Below, one piece after another: positions 7,530 to 16,759 of a DNA stretch of 64,000 nucleotides (position 1 is the stretch's first letter; each line of letters begins with the position of its first letter). The position numbers and the translations under genes were made by a program. Location of the stretch: NCBI GenBank assembly GCA_025210775.1, contig JAOARB010000019.1:1-64000 (forward strand), read 5' to 3'. Origin of the DNA: Prolixibacteraceae bacterium. GTDB lineage: Bacteria > Bacteroidota > Bacteroidia > Bacteroidales > Prolixibacteraceae. Below the pieces are notes generated by a model, which ran no database searches, was not told the origin of the DNA, and saw only the letters and a list, made by a program, of their open reading frames with translations.

Positions 7530-9155
7530 CTAATATTGATTCTGTTGTTCATCATTAATATTAGAGTTTGCATTAATCTCTTCATTTGGAATCTTAAATA
7601 ACCACTTAGGATTCACGGAAGGTTTGTCTTGCTGGTAACCATTAGAATATAATGTCTTACTAGCACCTGTATTTTCAAGATCTAAAGCTTCATCATTTCT
7701 CAACATATCCAACCAACGGTGACCTTCACCCCATAACTCAATACGTCTTTGAAGAAGGATCTCTTTTAGTAGTAGATCTCCTGTTTTCGAACTTAATACA
7801 TAAGAAGCGTCACGAGTAGAAACTAAATCATATAATACCTGTGCAGCTTTTCCATATTGTGTATCTCTACACAATGCTTCAGCCTCGATTAAATACATTT
7901 CAGAAACTCTCATATACATCACATCGTCAGAATCGATAGAACCAGGATTCTTATTCTTAAATTTCACTGACATATAAGGAACAGTGTAGTGATTTTTTGT
8001 AATACCATATTTACTAATGATAGGTGCTCTATCAGCATTAAAAGCAGCTTTTGCAGCATCTTCTAATGCTTTTTTCTCCTCATCTGTAGCTCCATCAGGA
8101 ATGGTTGGTGCATATCTAGGATCTTTCAGTGCACCTAAGTAACTATCTGGAGCATCTGGTAACCATTGCTTCTTACGAAAATCAGTATCAGCAATCTTTG
8201 CATAAAGCTTTTGGTTAATCATCTTAGGATTCGTTCTGTTTTGAGTACCATTGAAATTTGTACCAATATAATAGAACCAAGCATAATAATAAGTTGTTTG
8301 ATCGCTAACAATAGTTCCAGACCACATCATCTCAGGCAGTTGTGCACTATTAAAACCTTTCAAGTAATCTGCTTCTGTCATTAATGCATAACCCACCTTA
8401 GCTTTATTAGCATAGTCAGCTGCTTTCTTCCATTCTCCCATCACAAGATAAATTCTTGCAGCAATACCTTGAGCTGTATGCAAAGAAATATTAGAGATAT
8501 CACTAGATGCAGTCACATTTTCCAATAACTTAATTGACTCTTCGATATCTTCTGTAATTCTATCATATACTTTCTGTACAGTCTCTCTTTCTGTACCTGC
8601 ATAAGGTGCTTTGGTATCCAATACAATTGGAATACCTAGATCAGAAGCAGGGTTACCCCATGTATAACTCTTCGCGTAAAGCTGGACCATTCTAAAGTAA
8701 GCATAAGCACGATAAGCATAAGCCTGTCCTACCACATCTTTTAGATCATCCGTCATGGTCATGCTTTGTGATGCATTAATGATGTTGTTCACATTTGCAA
8801 TCAAATAATAGTAGTGAATCCATGGATAACGAGCATCAGAATAATCCGCATTAGTATGAGTCAACCATTTCAACCTAGAACGAAACCAACCATTACCACC
8901 TGATGAATGAAGCATATCACTAGCACCAAACTCCAACAATGGAAGGATATACCCCTCACCAGCTCTACTATAAGCTTTTTCTATTGGTGATTGAGCATAC
9001 ATCAATCGATGCACCCCGTTAAGTGCTGTTCTCATATTAGCTGGAGAACTAATTATATCAGCTTTACCCACAGAATCGGTAGGCGTAACATCCAAGAAAT
9101 CTTCACTACAAGCAAAGGTGAATGTCAATAGGAATATATATATTAATTTTTTCAT
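7530..9155 (-). CDS. SusD/RagB family outer-membrane glycan-binding lipoprotein
   Basis: It has 541 residues. A lipoprotein signal ends in FTFACSEDF, with Cys about residue 16 as lipid anchor. It has the SusD-type helical repeats (AYAYRAYAYFRMVQLYAKSY near 148) and the C-terminal RRIELWGEGHRWLDMLRNDE motif. SusD proteins sit on the cell surface as the lid of the SusC channel and bind the substrate glycan or peptide. It follows the SusC gene by 28 bp and ends at the terminator near 7478, so this is a two-gene unit without a linked hydrolase. The ligand cannot be inferred. Confidence 0.95.
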   Translation of the reverse strand: MKKLIYIFLLTFTFACSEDFLDVTPTDSVGKADIISSPANMRTALNGVHRLMYAQSPIEKAYSRAGEGYILPLLEFGASDMLHSSGGNGWFRSRLKWLTHTNADYSDARYPWIHYYYLIANVNNIINASQSMTMTDDLKDVVGQAYAYRAYAYFRMVQLYAKSYTWGNPASDLGIPIVLDTKAPYAGTERETVQKVYDRITEDIEESIKLLENVTASSDISNISLHTAQGIAARIYLVMGEWKKAADYANKAKVGYALMTEADYLKGFNSAQLPEMMWSGTIVSDQTTYYYAWFYYIGTNFNGTQNRTNPKMINQKLYAKIADTDFRKKQWLPDAPDSYLGALKDPRYAPTIPDGATDEEKKALEDAAKAAFNADRAPIISKYGITKNHYTVPYMSVKFKNKNPGSIDSDDVMYMRVSEMYLIEAEALCRDTQYGKAAQVLYDLVSTRDASYVLSSKTGDLLLKEILLQRRIELWGEGHRWLDMLRNDEALDLENTGASKTLYSNGYQQDKPSVNPKWLFKIPNEEINANSNINDEQQNQY

Positions 9156-9183
9156 CTTTCTTTTCTTTTTTTATGGTCTAAAA

Positions 9184-12100
9184 TTAAAAAGATAAGTCTA
9201 CACCAATAGACATCACTCTAGAAGGGATAAATTTATTGCTAGTAGTACCAGCAAAAGATTCTTGAGGGTCCATTCCTTTACGCTTAGTCAAAATAAATAC
9301 ATTCTCACCAGAAGCATAAACACGTAATCTATCCAAACCTATTCCACGTAACATACTCTTTTTGAAAGTATAGCTTAATGTGATATTTCTTAATGCGAAA
9401 TAAGAAGCATCAGTCAACCAACGAGAAGAGATAGGAGCCAAATTACTATTGTCCTTTTCTAGACGAGGAATATTAGTATTGTCATTAGGTTTTTTCCATG
9501 CATCCAATTGGTCTACATGCATACCTGAACCAAGATCCTGAGAATTCATCAATCCTGCGTAGTTAACATCTAGAATTTTACCACCTACAGAATAAGTCGC
9601 CAATAAAGAAAGAGTAAAATTATGAACCTTAAGGTTAGAACCGATAGAACCATAAAAATCTGGAATAGAAGACTCTCCGATATATCCTTTTCCTGCATCT
9701 TGGTAATCATTAACCAATACTGGGTTTCCATCCGCATCCAACTCTTTTACTCTATTTCCATCATCGTCATCCTTATACTTATAGAACAATGCTTCACCAT
9801 TATCTGGATTCACACCTGCATAATCGTAAGTGTAGAAATCGTAGATCGAATGACCAACATCCCAACGCTTAGATCCATTGATGAAAGGATCAGGAATCTC
9901 AGTAATCTCATTTTTAATTGTAGAAAGTTGGAAATCCGTAGACCACTCTACATTTTGTGTCTTGATCCATCTTACATTAAGACCTAATTCAATACCACTA
10001 TTTCTTAAAGAAGCAATATTTCTATTTTGATTCATAAAACCTTGAGAAGGAGCCAAAGGCATAGAATATAGAAGATCTTTCGAGTCCTTTAAATAATACT
10101 CTATCGAACCATTTACTTTACCATCCAATAGACCAAATTCTAAGGCTGCATCATAACTGGTATTCACCTCCCATTTTAGTGACTCATTTCCTATTGAATT
10201 CCAAATAAGACCTGGATTATTACCATTAGGATAAGTTCCATATAATGCTTGAGAAGCATAGTAATCAGTAGTAGTAGTACCAGGATAGTAAAGACGATCA
10301 TTACCAACCTCACCAACAGAAGCTCTAAGTTTCAAGTTATCAATCCACTCTACCTCTTTTAAGAAATTCTCTTCTTTGATTCTCCAAGAAGCACCAACAG
10401 AGAAGAAGCCACCCCACCTATTCTCTTTCAAGAAAACAGATGAACCATCACGACGATAAGAAGCCGATACATAGTAACGATCAAGATAATTATACTCCAT
10501 ACGTCCTAAATAACTTTCGATACGTTTTTTATCTGTATATCCGTTAAGATTAGTAGGAGTCACAAATTGTGCCATCTCATAGATCCCTTGAGCGATCACT
10601 TGTTTTTTACTTGTAGAGATTCTTTCATAATCATAACTATAACTCTCGTGACCTAAAAGAAGATCGATCGTATGTCCTGAACCAAACTCTTTATTATATT
10701 TTAATAACTGGTTCGCATTAATCGTAGTACTGATATAACGATCATCAGCGAAACGTCCAGAAGGAGCACCATCACCAACAATAGTGTTCTCAAAATACTG
10801 ATATTTATAGTTTCTGATATCAATACCAACATTAGTACTTAAAGAAAGACCTTTATACAAATTGAAAGTAGCATTAAAACGATCACTTACAGTATTAATT
10901 TTAACCTCTTTATTATTGTATTCCATTTCGGCAACCACGTGCCTTCCAGGACTAGAAGCAGAAGGTCTTGCATTGATATTATGCTCTGGATAACCACCAC
11001 CTAAATCGTATTGTTTATTTCCATCTTGATCTAAAATGTAAGCTCCAGTTTGTGGTTCAACAAGATATACAGGATAGATAGAACCAATTCCTCTTCCGAA
11101 ACTAAATGGGTTGTTATAACTGTTATCACCCGTTCCAACACTATACTTAGATTCACTTGAAGCAAAAGCAATATTATTGCTCACTTTAAACCAATCATTC
11201 ACATTAAAATCAGAAGACAAACGAGAATTAAAACGCTTATACCCAGTATTGATAATATAACCATTCTCATCCAAGTAACCTACTGAAAGATAATGATTCC
11301 CTTTTTCACCACTAGAAGTAACCGATGCATTATAATTTTGTCGCTGTCCTGTTTGCTCTAAAGGCTTAAACCAATCAAGATTAGGAGCAACCACTTGTGC
11401 ATTAGGATTAATGGTTCCATCAGCCATCATAATCTGATCATTAGGAACATTAAAAGGATTATATTTCAACAAACCATAGATGCCATTTACTGCTTTTGAC
11501 AAGGATTGATCTGCAGCCAATTCATCACCATAAATTAATGAGTTTTTATATGCTTCAGTAGACAATTCATAATATTGTTTTGCATCTACTTTCTCATATT
11601 GAGGAATAGCTCTTGTTACAACACCATAAAGTGCTTTAACAGAAACTTTTGTTTTACTTCCTTTTTTACCATTTTTTGTTGTAATCAAAACCACACCATT
11701 CGCAGCACGAGAACCATATAATGCAGAAGAAGAAGCATCTTTAAGGATGGTCATCGAAGCAATATCATCTGGATTGATGTCTGAAAGGCTTCCACTATAA
11801 GGAACACCATCTACAACATATAGAGGATTAGCATTTCCATTTAAAGACCCGAAACCTCTAATTCGAATACTAGGAGCAGATCCTGGTTGACCAGAGGCAG
11901 TGGTCACCTGTACTCCAGTTGTAGCACCTTCTAAAGCCTGGCTTACGGAAGTAAGCGGACGGGTTTCTAATTTCTGAGCTCCAACCACACCCGCAGATCC
12001 TGTAAAACTCGCTTTCTTTGCAGTACCATATGCAACGACCATCACTTCGTCTACATCGATAGCCTCGGATTTTAACGATACTTTAAAGTCCATTTTGTTT

Positions 12101-12360
12101 CCAACTTGAACCTCTTTTGTTTCCAATCCAATAAAAGAAAAAACTAAGGTCTTTGCATCTGCAGGAGCCTTTAGTCTAAACTTACCATCAAAATCGGTTA
12201 CAGTACCAATCGTTGTGTTCTTAACAACTACCGAAACCCCTGGTATGGTAGCACCATCTTCTGCAGATACCACGATACCAGAAAGGACTCGTGATTGTGC
12301 ATTCAATACTTGCGCTCCTATTATACATAAGAGAACAAAAGTTAATAATACTCTTTTCAT
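9184..12360 (-). CDS. SusC/RagA family TonB-dependent outer-membrane transporter
   Basis: It has 1058 residues. A signal peptide ends at VLNAQ. A carboxypeptidase-D-like domain follows (about 26-110, GIVVSAEDGATIPGVSVVVK), then a TonB-box region DVDEVMVVAYG and the plug (about 120-235, with PSIRIRGFGSLNGNANPLYV). The rest is a beta-barrel ending in SIGVDLSF with terminal Phe. It imports oligosaccharides or similar large ligands with the SusD partner, using TonB energy. No N-terminal STN signalling domain is seen, so it is not an obvious anti-sigma-linked transporter. A terminator-like leader at 12436-12522 may control it. Confidence 0.95.
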   Translation of the reverse strand: MKRVLLTFVLLCIIGAQVLNAQSRVLSGIVVSAEDGATIPGVSVVVKNTTIGTVTDFDGKFRLKAPADAKTLVFSFIGLETKEVQVGNKMDFKVSLKSEAIDVDEVMVVAYGTAKKASFTGSAGVVGAQKLETRPLTSVSQALEGATTGVQVTTASGQPGSAPSIRIRGFGSLNGNANPLYVVDGVPYSGSLSDINPDDIASMTILKDASSSALYGSRAANGVVLITTKNGKKGSKTKVSVKALYGVVTRAIPQYEKVDAKQYYELSTEAYKNSLIYGDELAADQSLSKAVNGIYGLLKYNPFNVPNDQIMMADGTINPNAQVVAPNLDWFKPLEQTGQRQNYNASVTSSGEKGNHYLSVGYLDENGYIINTGYKRFNSRLSSDFNVNDWFKVSNNIAFASSESKYSVGTGDNSYNNPFSFGRGIGSIYPVYLVEPQTGAYILDQDGNKQYDLGGGYPEHNINARPSASSPGRHVVAEMEYNNKEVKINTVSDRFNATFNLYKGLSLSTNVGIDIRNYKYQYFENTIVGDGAPSGRFADDRYISTTINANQLLKYNKEFGSGHTIDLLLGHESYSYDYERISTSKKQVIAQGIYEMAQFVTPTNLNGYTDKKRIESYLGRMEYNYLDRYYVSASYRRDGSSVFLKENRWGGFFSVGASWRIKEENFLKEVEWIDNLKLRASVGEVGNDRLYYPGTTTTDYYASQALYGTYPNGNNPGLIWNSIGNESLKWEVNTSYDAALEFGLLDGKVNGSIEYYLKDSKDLLYSMPLAPSQGFMNQNRNIASLRNSGIELGLNVRWIKTQNVEWSTDFQLSTIKNEITEIPDPFINGSKRWDVGHSIYDFYTYDYAGVNPDNGEALFYKYKDDDDGNRVKELDADGNPVLVNDYQDAGKGYIGESSIPDFYGSIGSNLKVHNFTLSLLATYSVGGKILDVNYAGLMNSQDLGSGMHVDQLDAWKKPNDNTNIPRLEKDNSNLAPISSRWLTDASYFALRNITLSYTFKKSMLRGIGLDRLRVYASGENVFILTKRKGMDPQESFAGTTSNKFIPSRVMSIGVDLSF

Positions 12361-12435
12361 AGATGTATCATATTTGATTTATACATAGATAGATATATTA
12401 GTTCGCTTCGTTATAAGCGAAGAACTAATCACACT

Positions 12436-12522
12436 AAAAAAGAGGAGGGGCAAAACTTTTTTATTTGGTTTGTTCCCTAAAATCAAACATCTATGAGCTA
12501 GTTAAAAAGCACCACCTCCTCC
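12436..12522 (-). promoter_or_regulatory. Terminator-like hairpin in the susC leader (possible attenuator)
   Basis: On the minus strand GAGGAGG (12521-12515) can pair with CCTCCTC (12448-12442), which is directly followed by seven bases that are all T (12442 side) through 12436. An inner hairpin GTTTG/CAAAC (12488-12484, 12472-12468) fills the loop. It lies about 75 nt upstream of the SusC start, with no minus-strand gene before it, so it may stop leader transcripts unless opened. Confidence 0.45.
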
Positions 12523-12599
12523 AAATTATCAAATAGATTCTAATAAAGGAGAAAATTAAACATCGAAAATTAAATTAAGTATATAAAATACTTGAAGTA

Positions 12600-12700
12600 A
12601 TGTGAGGAAAGCTGTATATTGCAGGCCTCAATTAGAAAATGTCCTAAATTTTCAATTGTTCTATGAACCCAGGTCTGCCAACCTGGGTTTTCTTCTTTAA
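12600..12700 (+). ncRNA. Candidate small RNA divergent from susC
   Basis: Three hairpins follow in about 100 nt. TGAGG/CCTCA (12603-12607, 12626-12630) has inner pairs CTGT/GCAG. GAAAAT/ATTTTC lies at 12635-12653. A strong 9-bp terminator follows at 12666-12696. There is no open frame of note. Small RNAs next to Sus loci are known in Bacteroides, but homology cannot be tested here. The 5' end is not defined. Confidence 0.45.
12666..12696 (+). terminator. Intrinsic terminator, plus strand
   Basis: AACCCAGGT (12666-12674) pairs with ACCTGGGTT (12681-12689) around a 6-nt loop, followed by TTTCTTCTTT. Only the plus side has a T-tract, and no gene upstream on the plus strand needs it. This supports a plus-strand RNA. 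Confidence 0.75.
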
Positions 12701-12705
12701 AAAAT

Positions 12706-13580
12706 CTTTGTTTTGTAATGATTAAGGCGAGAAATATTTCTTGAAGACTTCTTAAGAAAATCTTAACAAGTTGTTAAAAAGACTGAGTTCATTTTGTCTC
12801 AATCGAATTACTCTAGTACACCTTAAGCTTCTATTCTTAACAATTACTCACGCAATATAATGATATTATTTTTAAAATCACATGTATAATTATAAGCAAA
12901 AACCCCAATATTGTTATTTTTTAACACAAATATTACATTAACAAGACATAAAAAGCTAAAAACAGAAGAAAAACATGACAAATATACATCTTAACGAAAT
13001 CTTACATTTTAGGATTTTATTAACTTTTTAAATATCTCCACTAAAATTTCGGAACATAAGACTTCGAGATTCAAGCGTAATCCAATACCATAAAAGATAT
13101 CATTTTTAACCTTCATACTAGAAGCTCATTTAATGACCCCTTATATTTCGTAAAAATCATTTTGCATTATGTAAAAAAAACAAGACTTTTCTTTCAATAT
13201 AAAATTCATAAAACAAATTCCACAATCAACTCCTCATTGTCTAAATGATTCAAACATTATTTTTAGTCGTAAAACGAATTCCAAATCATCTCTCCCTAAT
13301 TATCGTATTGAATTTAATGCCTTAATGGACTACAAATACATCATGTATTAAAGGACAATAAGAATGATGAAACCATTAAGAAATTTTATTCATTACAAAA
13401 TTTTACTGTGATAGAATTTTCACAGTCACACAATATTATATTAAACCATACTTCTTTGTTTTCTTTATAAGATCATCGTCAAATAGAGCACTGAAAGAAA
13501 GAAGATAAATGTTACTTACTACTTAATAGTGTATTTTAAAAATAAAAGATTAATCATTCATTTACTTAGAGTATTATCTG
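12706..13580. other. Gene-free AT-rich stretch
   Basis: No coding sequence is evident in any frame. The minus strand carries one -7-like box, TATATTTGT (12986-12978), without a matching upstream box. A perfect 7-bp hairpin ACTGTGA/TCACAGT lies near 13405-13427. Nothing else stands out. Confidence 0.4.
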
Positions 13581-13589
13581 AAAAGAATT

Positions 13590-13775
13590 CCATAGGTCAA
13601 ATAAAGGGTTCCTCCATGGTTTGTCCATGGTTTGTCCATGGTTGCTCCATGGTTTGTCCATCGATTTGGCTTTTTCGATGGAGGAACCATGGACAAACCA
13701 TGGACAAACCATGGACAAACCATGGAGGAAGCATGGAGGAAGCACCTTTAAATCTAGTATAGATCTAATGTTCAT
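13590..13775. repeat. CCATGG palindromic repeat element, copy 1
   Basis: The left arm (13607-13664) and right arm (13675-13746) form a large imperfect inverted repeat around the loop TTTGGCTTTT. Each arm is a tandem array with an exact 11-bp period: CCATGG alternates with five-base linkers TTTGT, TTGCT or TTCCT. There are four full units on the left, five on the right (one reads GCATGG), and CCATCGA next to the loop on both sides. The flanks ATAGGTCAAATAAAGGG and ACCTTTAAATCTAGTAT recur in the second copy at 44855-45000, which is in the opposite orientation. No transposase is nearby. Open frames here arise because an 11-base period is stop-free in all six frames. Confidence 0.9.
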
Positions 13776-14187
13776 TTAAGCTGATATGCAAAGAAGGTTC
13801 AGAAAAACAAGGTTGAGAATTCATCTATATTTGAATGGTAAAACAAATATTGCTTCTTAAATAAGATAACAACTCCTGTCTTATATTTATTGATCATAGT
13901 GAATATTCCATCTATTCGATCGATAAAATTAGAACTTCATGATATGTTTTCATGCTTTGTTTAATCAAATTAATGGGAATCTATAATGGACAAAAATGAT
14001 AGAACCCTTTAAAATTTCTCTTTTGACTCTCTAAATAGAGACAAAAAACAACTAATCAACATCTTAAACCAATAGATGACATTTATCATATCGCAATACA
14101 AAGGATCAAAAAACATTGATTCTGTTTAAATAAGGTCGTCGTTTAAAAACAATATAAAATTTGCTCCTCCCTTCCCTTAGAATATTT

Positions 14188-14196
14188 TACTTTTGT
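14188..14196 (+). promoter_or_regulatory. Possible -7 promoter box
   Basis: TACTTTTGT matches TAnnTTTGY. A TTTG lies upstream at about 14160 with 24 nt spacing, longer than the usual 19-21. It would start transcription near 14203, into the run of hairpins and on towards the propionate operon. Confidence 0.4.
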
Positions 14197-14209
14197 GCAG
14201 CGAAAAAAA

Positions 14210-14380
14210 GTAATCTTATTGTCATTTTTTTGCAATAAAGAAGCAAATAGATACCAAAAAACTGTAGCTTCGTTATACCATTTTTGAGAATTGGGTTATA
14301 TAAATGGTAAAAAGATGAAACAAGACTAGTCCAATAGTCTTTACCACCACTCCCCCAGTGGCAGGACAAAAAGGCTTTTG
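14210..14380. ncRNA. Run of five to six consecutive hairpins, strand uncertain
   Basis: Paired segments are TTATTG/CAATAA (14216-14238), GAAGC/GCTTC (14240-14271), TACCATTT/AAATGGTA (14276-14309), AAGACTA/TAGTCTT (14322-14341) and CCACT/AGTGG (14347-14361). A weaker CAAAA/TTTTG lies at 14367-14380. There is no protein-like frame. The promoter box at 14188 favours the plus strand, where it would be a 5' leader or separate RNA ahead of the epimerase gene. It matches no riboswitch consensus that I can recognise. Confidence 0.4.
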
Positions 14381-14621
14381 AAAAGAAAAAAATAAAGACG
14401 TTTGATTCAATAGAGAGACGATTTCTGACATTTTTTTCACTATGACATAAGGAGTATATTTATTTGTAAAAATCGACAGAGAGGCGCTGTTTAAGAACAT
14501 AACTAAAACAGACGAATCTCATATATTATAACACTGTTTAATTAAATTTTGATACTTACATTTACATCACTTTTAAGAGGGACAAGTAGATGTTCTGTAT
14601 CAACAAAAGGTTATTTAAATT

Positions 14622-15032
14622 ATGGAAGTAAAGCAAATTGAGCACATCGGAATTGCAGTAAAAAGTTTAGACGAAACAATTCCTTATTACGAGACACTAT
14701 TAGGAACTAAGTGTTACAACATTGAAGAAGTAGTAGAGCAAAAAGTACGTACTGCTTTCTTCAAAGTAGGTGAAGTAAAAATTGAGTTACTAGAGTCAAC
14801 AGATCCAGAAGGACCTATCGGTAAATTTGTTGAGAAAAAAGGAGAAGGTGTACACCACATCGCTTACAAAGTGGATGATGTAAACGAATCTCTTAAAGTT
14901 GCAGAAGAAAGCGGACTTCGTTTGATCGACAAAACATCTAGAGGTGGTGCAGAAGGATTGAACATTGGATTCTTACATCCAAAATCAACTCACGGTGTAC
15001 TTACTGAGCTTTGTAGCGAAGGCGATAAATAA
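14622..15032 (+). CDS. mce: Methylmalonyl-CoA epimerase
   Basis: This 136-residue glyoxalase-fold enzyme interconverts (R)- and (S)-methylmalonyl-CoA. The paired beta-alpha-beta modules begin IEHIGIAVKSLDETIPYYE and VHHIAYKVDDV. Metal ligands are visible as His8 (EHIGIA), the His in HHIAY and the Glu in LTELC near the end. Length equals the family norm. It is first of five genes, 51 bp ahead of the decarboxylase alpha subunit, and supplies that enzyme with the right stereoisomer. The mutase that makes methylmalonyl-CoA is not in the window. Confidence 0.95.
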   Translation: MEVKQIEHIGIAVKSLDETIPYYETLLGTKCYNIEEVVEQKVRTAFFKVGEVKIELLESTDPEGPIGKFVEKKGEGVHHIAYKVDDVNESLKVAEESGLRLIDKTSRGGAEGLNIGFLHPKSTHGVLTELCSEGDK

Positions 15033-15083
15033 TCAGTTATTTTGACAATCTATACCCAATAGATTCAAAAAAAACCTAACATC

Positions 15084-16643
15084 ATGAACAATCAAGATAA
15101 AATCAGAAAGTTAATTGAATTACGCAATGAAGCTCGAATGGGTGGAGGCGAAGTTAGAATTGACAAACAGCACGCACAAGGTAAAATGACAGCAAGAGAA
15201 CGTATCGAAATGCTAGTCGATGACGGAAGTTTCGAAGAGCTAGATATGTTTGTAACCCATCGCTGTACTAATTTTGGCATGGAAAAGACCAAATTTAAAG
15301 GAGATGGTGTTGTTATTGGACATGGAACAATAGATGGTCGCGTAGTATATGTATACGCACAAGATTTTACTGTTTTTGGCGGATCTCTATCAGAGACCAT
15401 GGCACAAAAGATTTGTAAAATCATGGATATGGCCATGAAAGTAGGAGCCCCTGTTATTGGAATCAATGACTCGGGAGGAGCAAGAATTCAAGAAGGAGTA
15501 ACTGCACTAGCAGGTTACGCTGAGATCTTTGAACGTAACATCTTAGCTTCTGGAGTAGTCCCTCAGATTTCAGCAATCTTTGGTCCATGTGCAGGAGGAG
15601 CTGTTTATTCACCAGCGCTGACTGATTTTATCATGATGACAGAGGAGAACTCGTACATGTTTGTTACTGGTCCCAAGGTTGTAAAAACAGTAACTGGAGA
15701 AAACATTACTGTAGATGATTTAGGCGGGGCCAATGTTCACTCATCTAAGTCAGGTGTTTCACATTTCAAAGTAGAAAATGAAGAAGAAGGGTTAATGATG
15801 ATCCGTAAATTGGTATCTTACCTTCCTCAGAATAACTTCGAAGAAGCACCATTGACTGAGTGTACTGATCCAATAGACCGATTGGAAGACAATCTAAACG
15901 AGATTGTACCAGCCAATCCAAATATGCCATACGATGTAAAAGATATTATCTATTCTATCGTAGATGACAGCGAATTTTTAGAGATTCACCAACATTATGC
16001 AAGAAATATTGTGGTAGGATTCTCTCGTTTTGGAGGACAATCTGTTGGTATCATTGCCAACCAACCAAACTTCTTAGCAGGAGTACTTGACTGTGATGCT
16101 TCACGCAAAGCAGCAAGATTTATACGTTTCTGTGATGCATTTAACATTCCTCTACTAACCCTAGTAGATGTACCAGGATTCCTTCCTGGATCGGGACAAG
16201 AGTATGCTGGAATTATTAATCATGGCGCAAAATTAATGTTTGCTTATGGCGAGGCAACAGTACCCAAAGTGACTGTTACACTTCGTAAATCATATGGTGG
16301 AGCACACTGTGTGATGAGCAGTAAGCAATTAAGAGGAGACTTTAACTACGCATGGCCATCAGCAGAGATTGCAGTGATGGGAGCCAAAGGAGCAATTGAA
16401 GTTCTAGAAGGTAGAAATGTTCGTAAGATTGAAGACGACACAGAGAAAGCAGAATACATACAAAAGAAAACAGATGAATACGAAGATGCTTTTGCAAATC
16501 CATACCAAGCAGCATCATATGGCTACATCGATGATGTAATTGAGCCACGTAATACTCGTTTCCGTATTATTAGAGCATTCCAAAATCTTCAAACGAAGAA
16601 AGTAACCAATCCTCTAAAGAAACATAGCAACATTCCACTATAA
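15084..16643 (+). CDS. mmdA: Methylmalonyl-CoA decarboxylase alpha subunit (carboxyltransferase)
   Basis: This 519-residue protein of the acyl-CoA carboxyltransferase family moves CO2 from methylmalonyl-CoA to biotin. Crotonase-type oxyanion segments are [13 protein letters not shown] and [13 protein letters not shown] in the N-terminal half. [11 protein letters not shown] and [10 protein letters not shown] lie in the C-terminal half. The same family includes propionyl-CoA carboxylase beta. The sodium-pump subunits downstream decide for the decarboxylase, and no biotin carboxylase gene is present. A 14-bp hairpin lies in the gap after it. Confidence 0.93.
   Translation: MNNQDKIRKLIELRNEARMGGGEVRIDKQHAQGKMTARERIEMLVDDGSFEELDMFVTHRCTNFGMEKTKFKGDGVVIGHGTIDGRVVYVYAQDFTVFGGSLSETMAQKICKIMDMAMKVGAPVIGINDSGGARIQEGVTALAGYAEIFERNILASGVVPQISAIFGPCAGGAVYSPALTDFIMMTEENSYMFVTGPKVVKTVTGENITVDDLGGANVHSSKSGVSHFKVENEEEGLMMIRKLVSYLPQNNFEEAPLTECTDPIDRLEDNLNEIVPANPNMPYDVKDIIYSIVDDSEFLEIHQHYARNIVVGFSRFGGQSVGIIANQPNFLAGVLDCDASRKAARFIRFCDAFNIPLLTLVDVPGFLPGSGQEYAGIINHGAKLMFAYGEATVPKVTVTLRKSYGGAHCVMSSKQLRGDFNYAWPSAEIAVMGAKGAIEVLEGRNVRKIEDDTEKAEYIQKKTDEYEDAFANPYQAASYGYIDDVIEPRNTRFRIIRAFQNLQTKKVTNPLKKHSNIPL
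15092..15466 (-). other. Antisense open frame, not called as gene
   Basis: An open frame of 124 codons runs antisense inside mmdA. It has no protein-like features and mirrors the coding pattern of the real gene. It is recorded only so that it is not mistaken for a gene. Confidence 0.1.
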
Positions 16644-16654
16644 TTTATTCCTTC

Positions 16655-16696
16655 TATCTCTTCTCTATCTGTAGTAAATACAATAGAGAGGAGATA
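16655..16696 (+). other. Intra-operon 14-bp hairpin
   Basis: TATCTCTTCTCTAT (16655-16668) pairs with ATAGAGAGGAGATA (16683-16696), with one G-U, around a 14-nt loop. No T-tract follows, so it is not a normal terminator. It may protect or separate the mmdA message from the downstream subunits. Confidence 0.5.
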
Positions 16697-16759
16697 TATT
16701 GAAAGGATGGTTATAGGAATGTAGTTTTAAACCACTATTACAGGTAAAAATTACACGCC

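Noticed and set aside
13529..13775. Small open frames of 69-77 codons on both strands across the CCATGG element
   Set aside because: An 11-base period read in any frame gives the same stop-free 11-residue cycle, so open frames arise on both strands without selection. No start context or protein family supports them.
14340..14365. Cobalamin riboswitch suggested by a GCCACTG-like stretch on the minus strand
   Set aside because: Only the short GCCACTG resemblance is present; the B12 box and the rest of the conserved core are missing, and it points away from the operon.
14187..14500. Two minus-strand open frames of 60 and 75 codons before the epimerase gene
   Set aside because: They overlap the hairpin run, overlap each other in different frames and show no domain or signal features.
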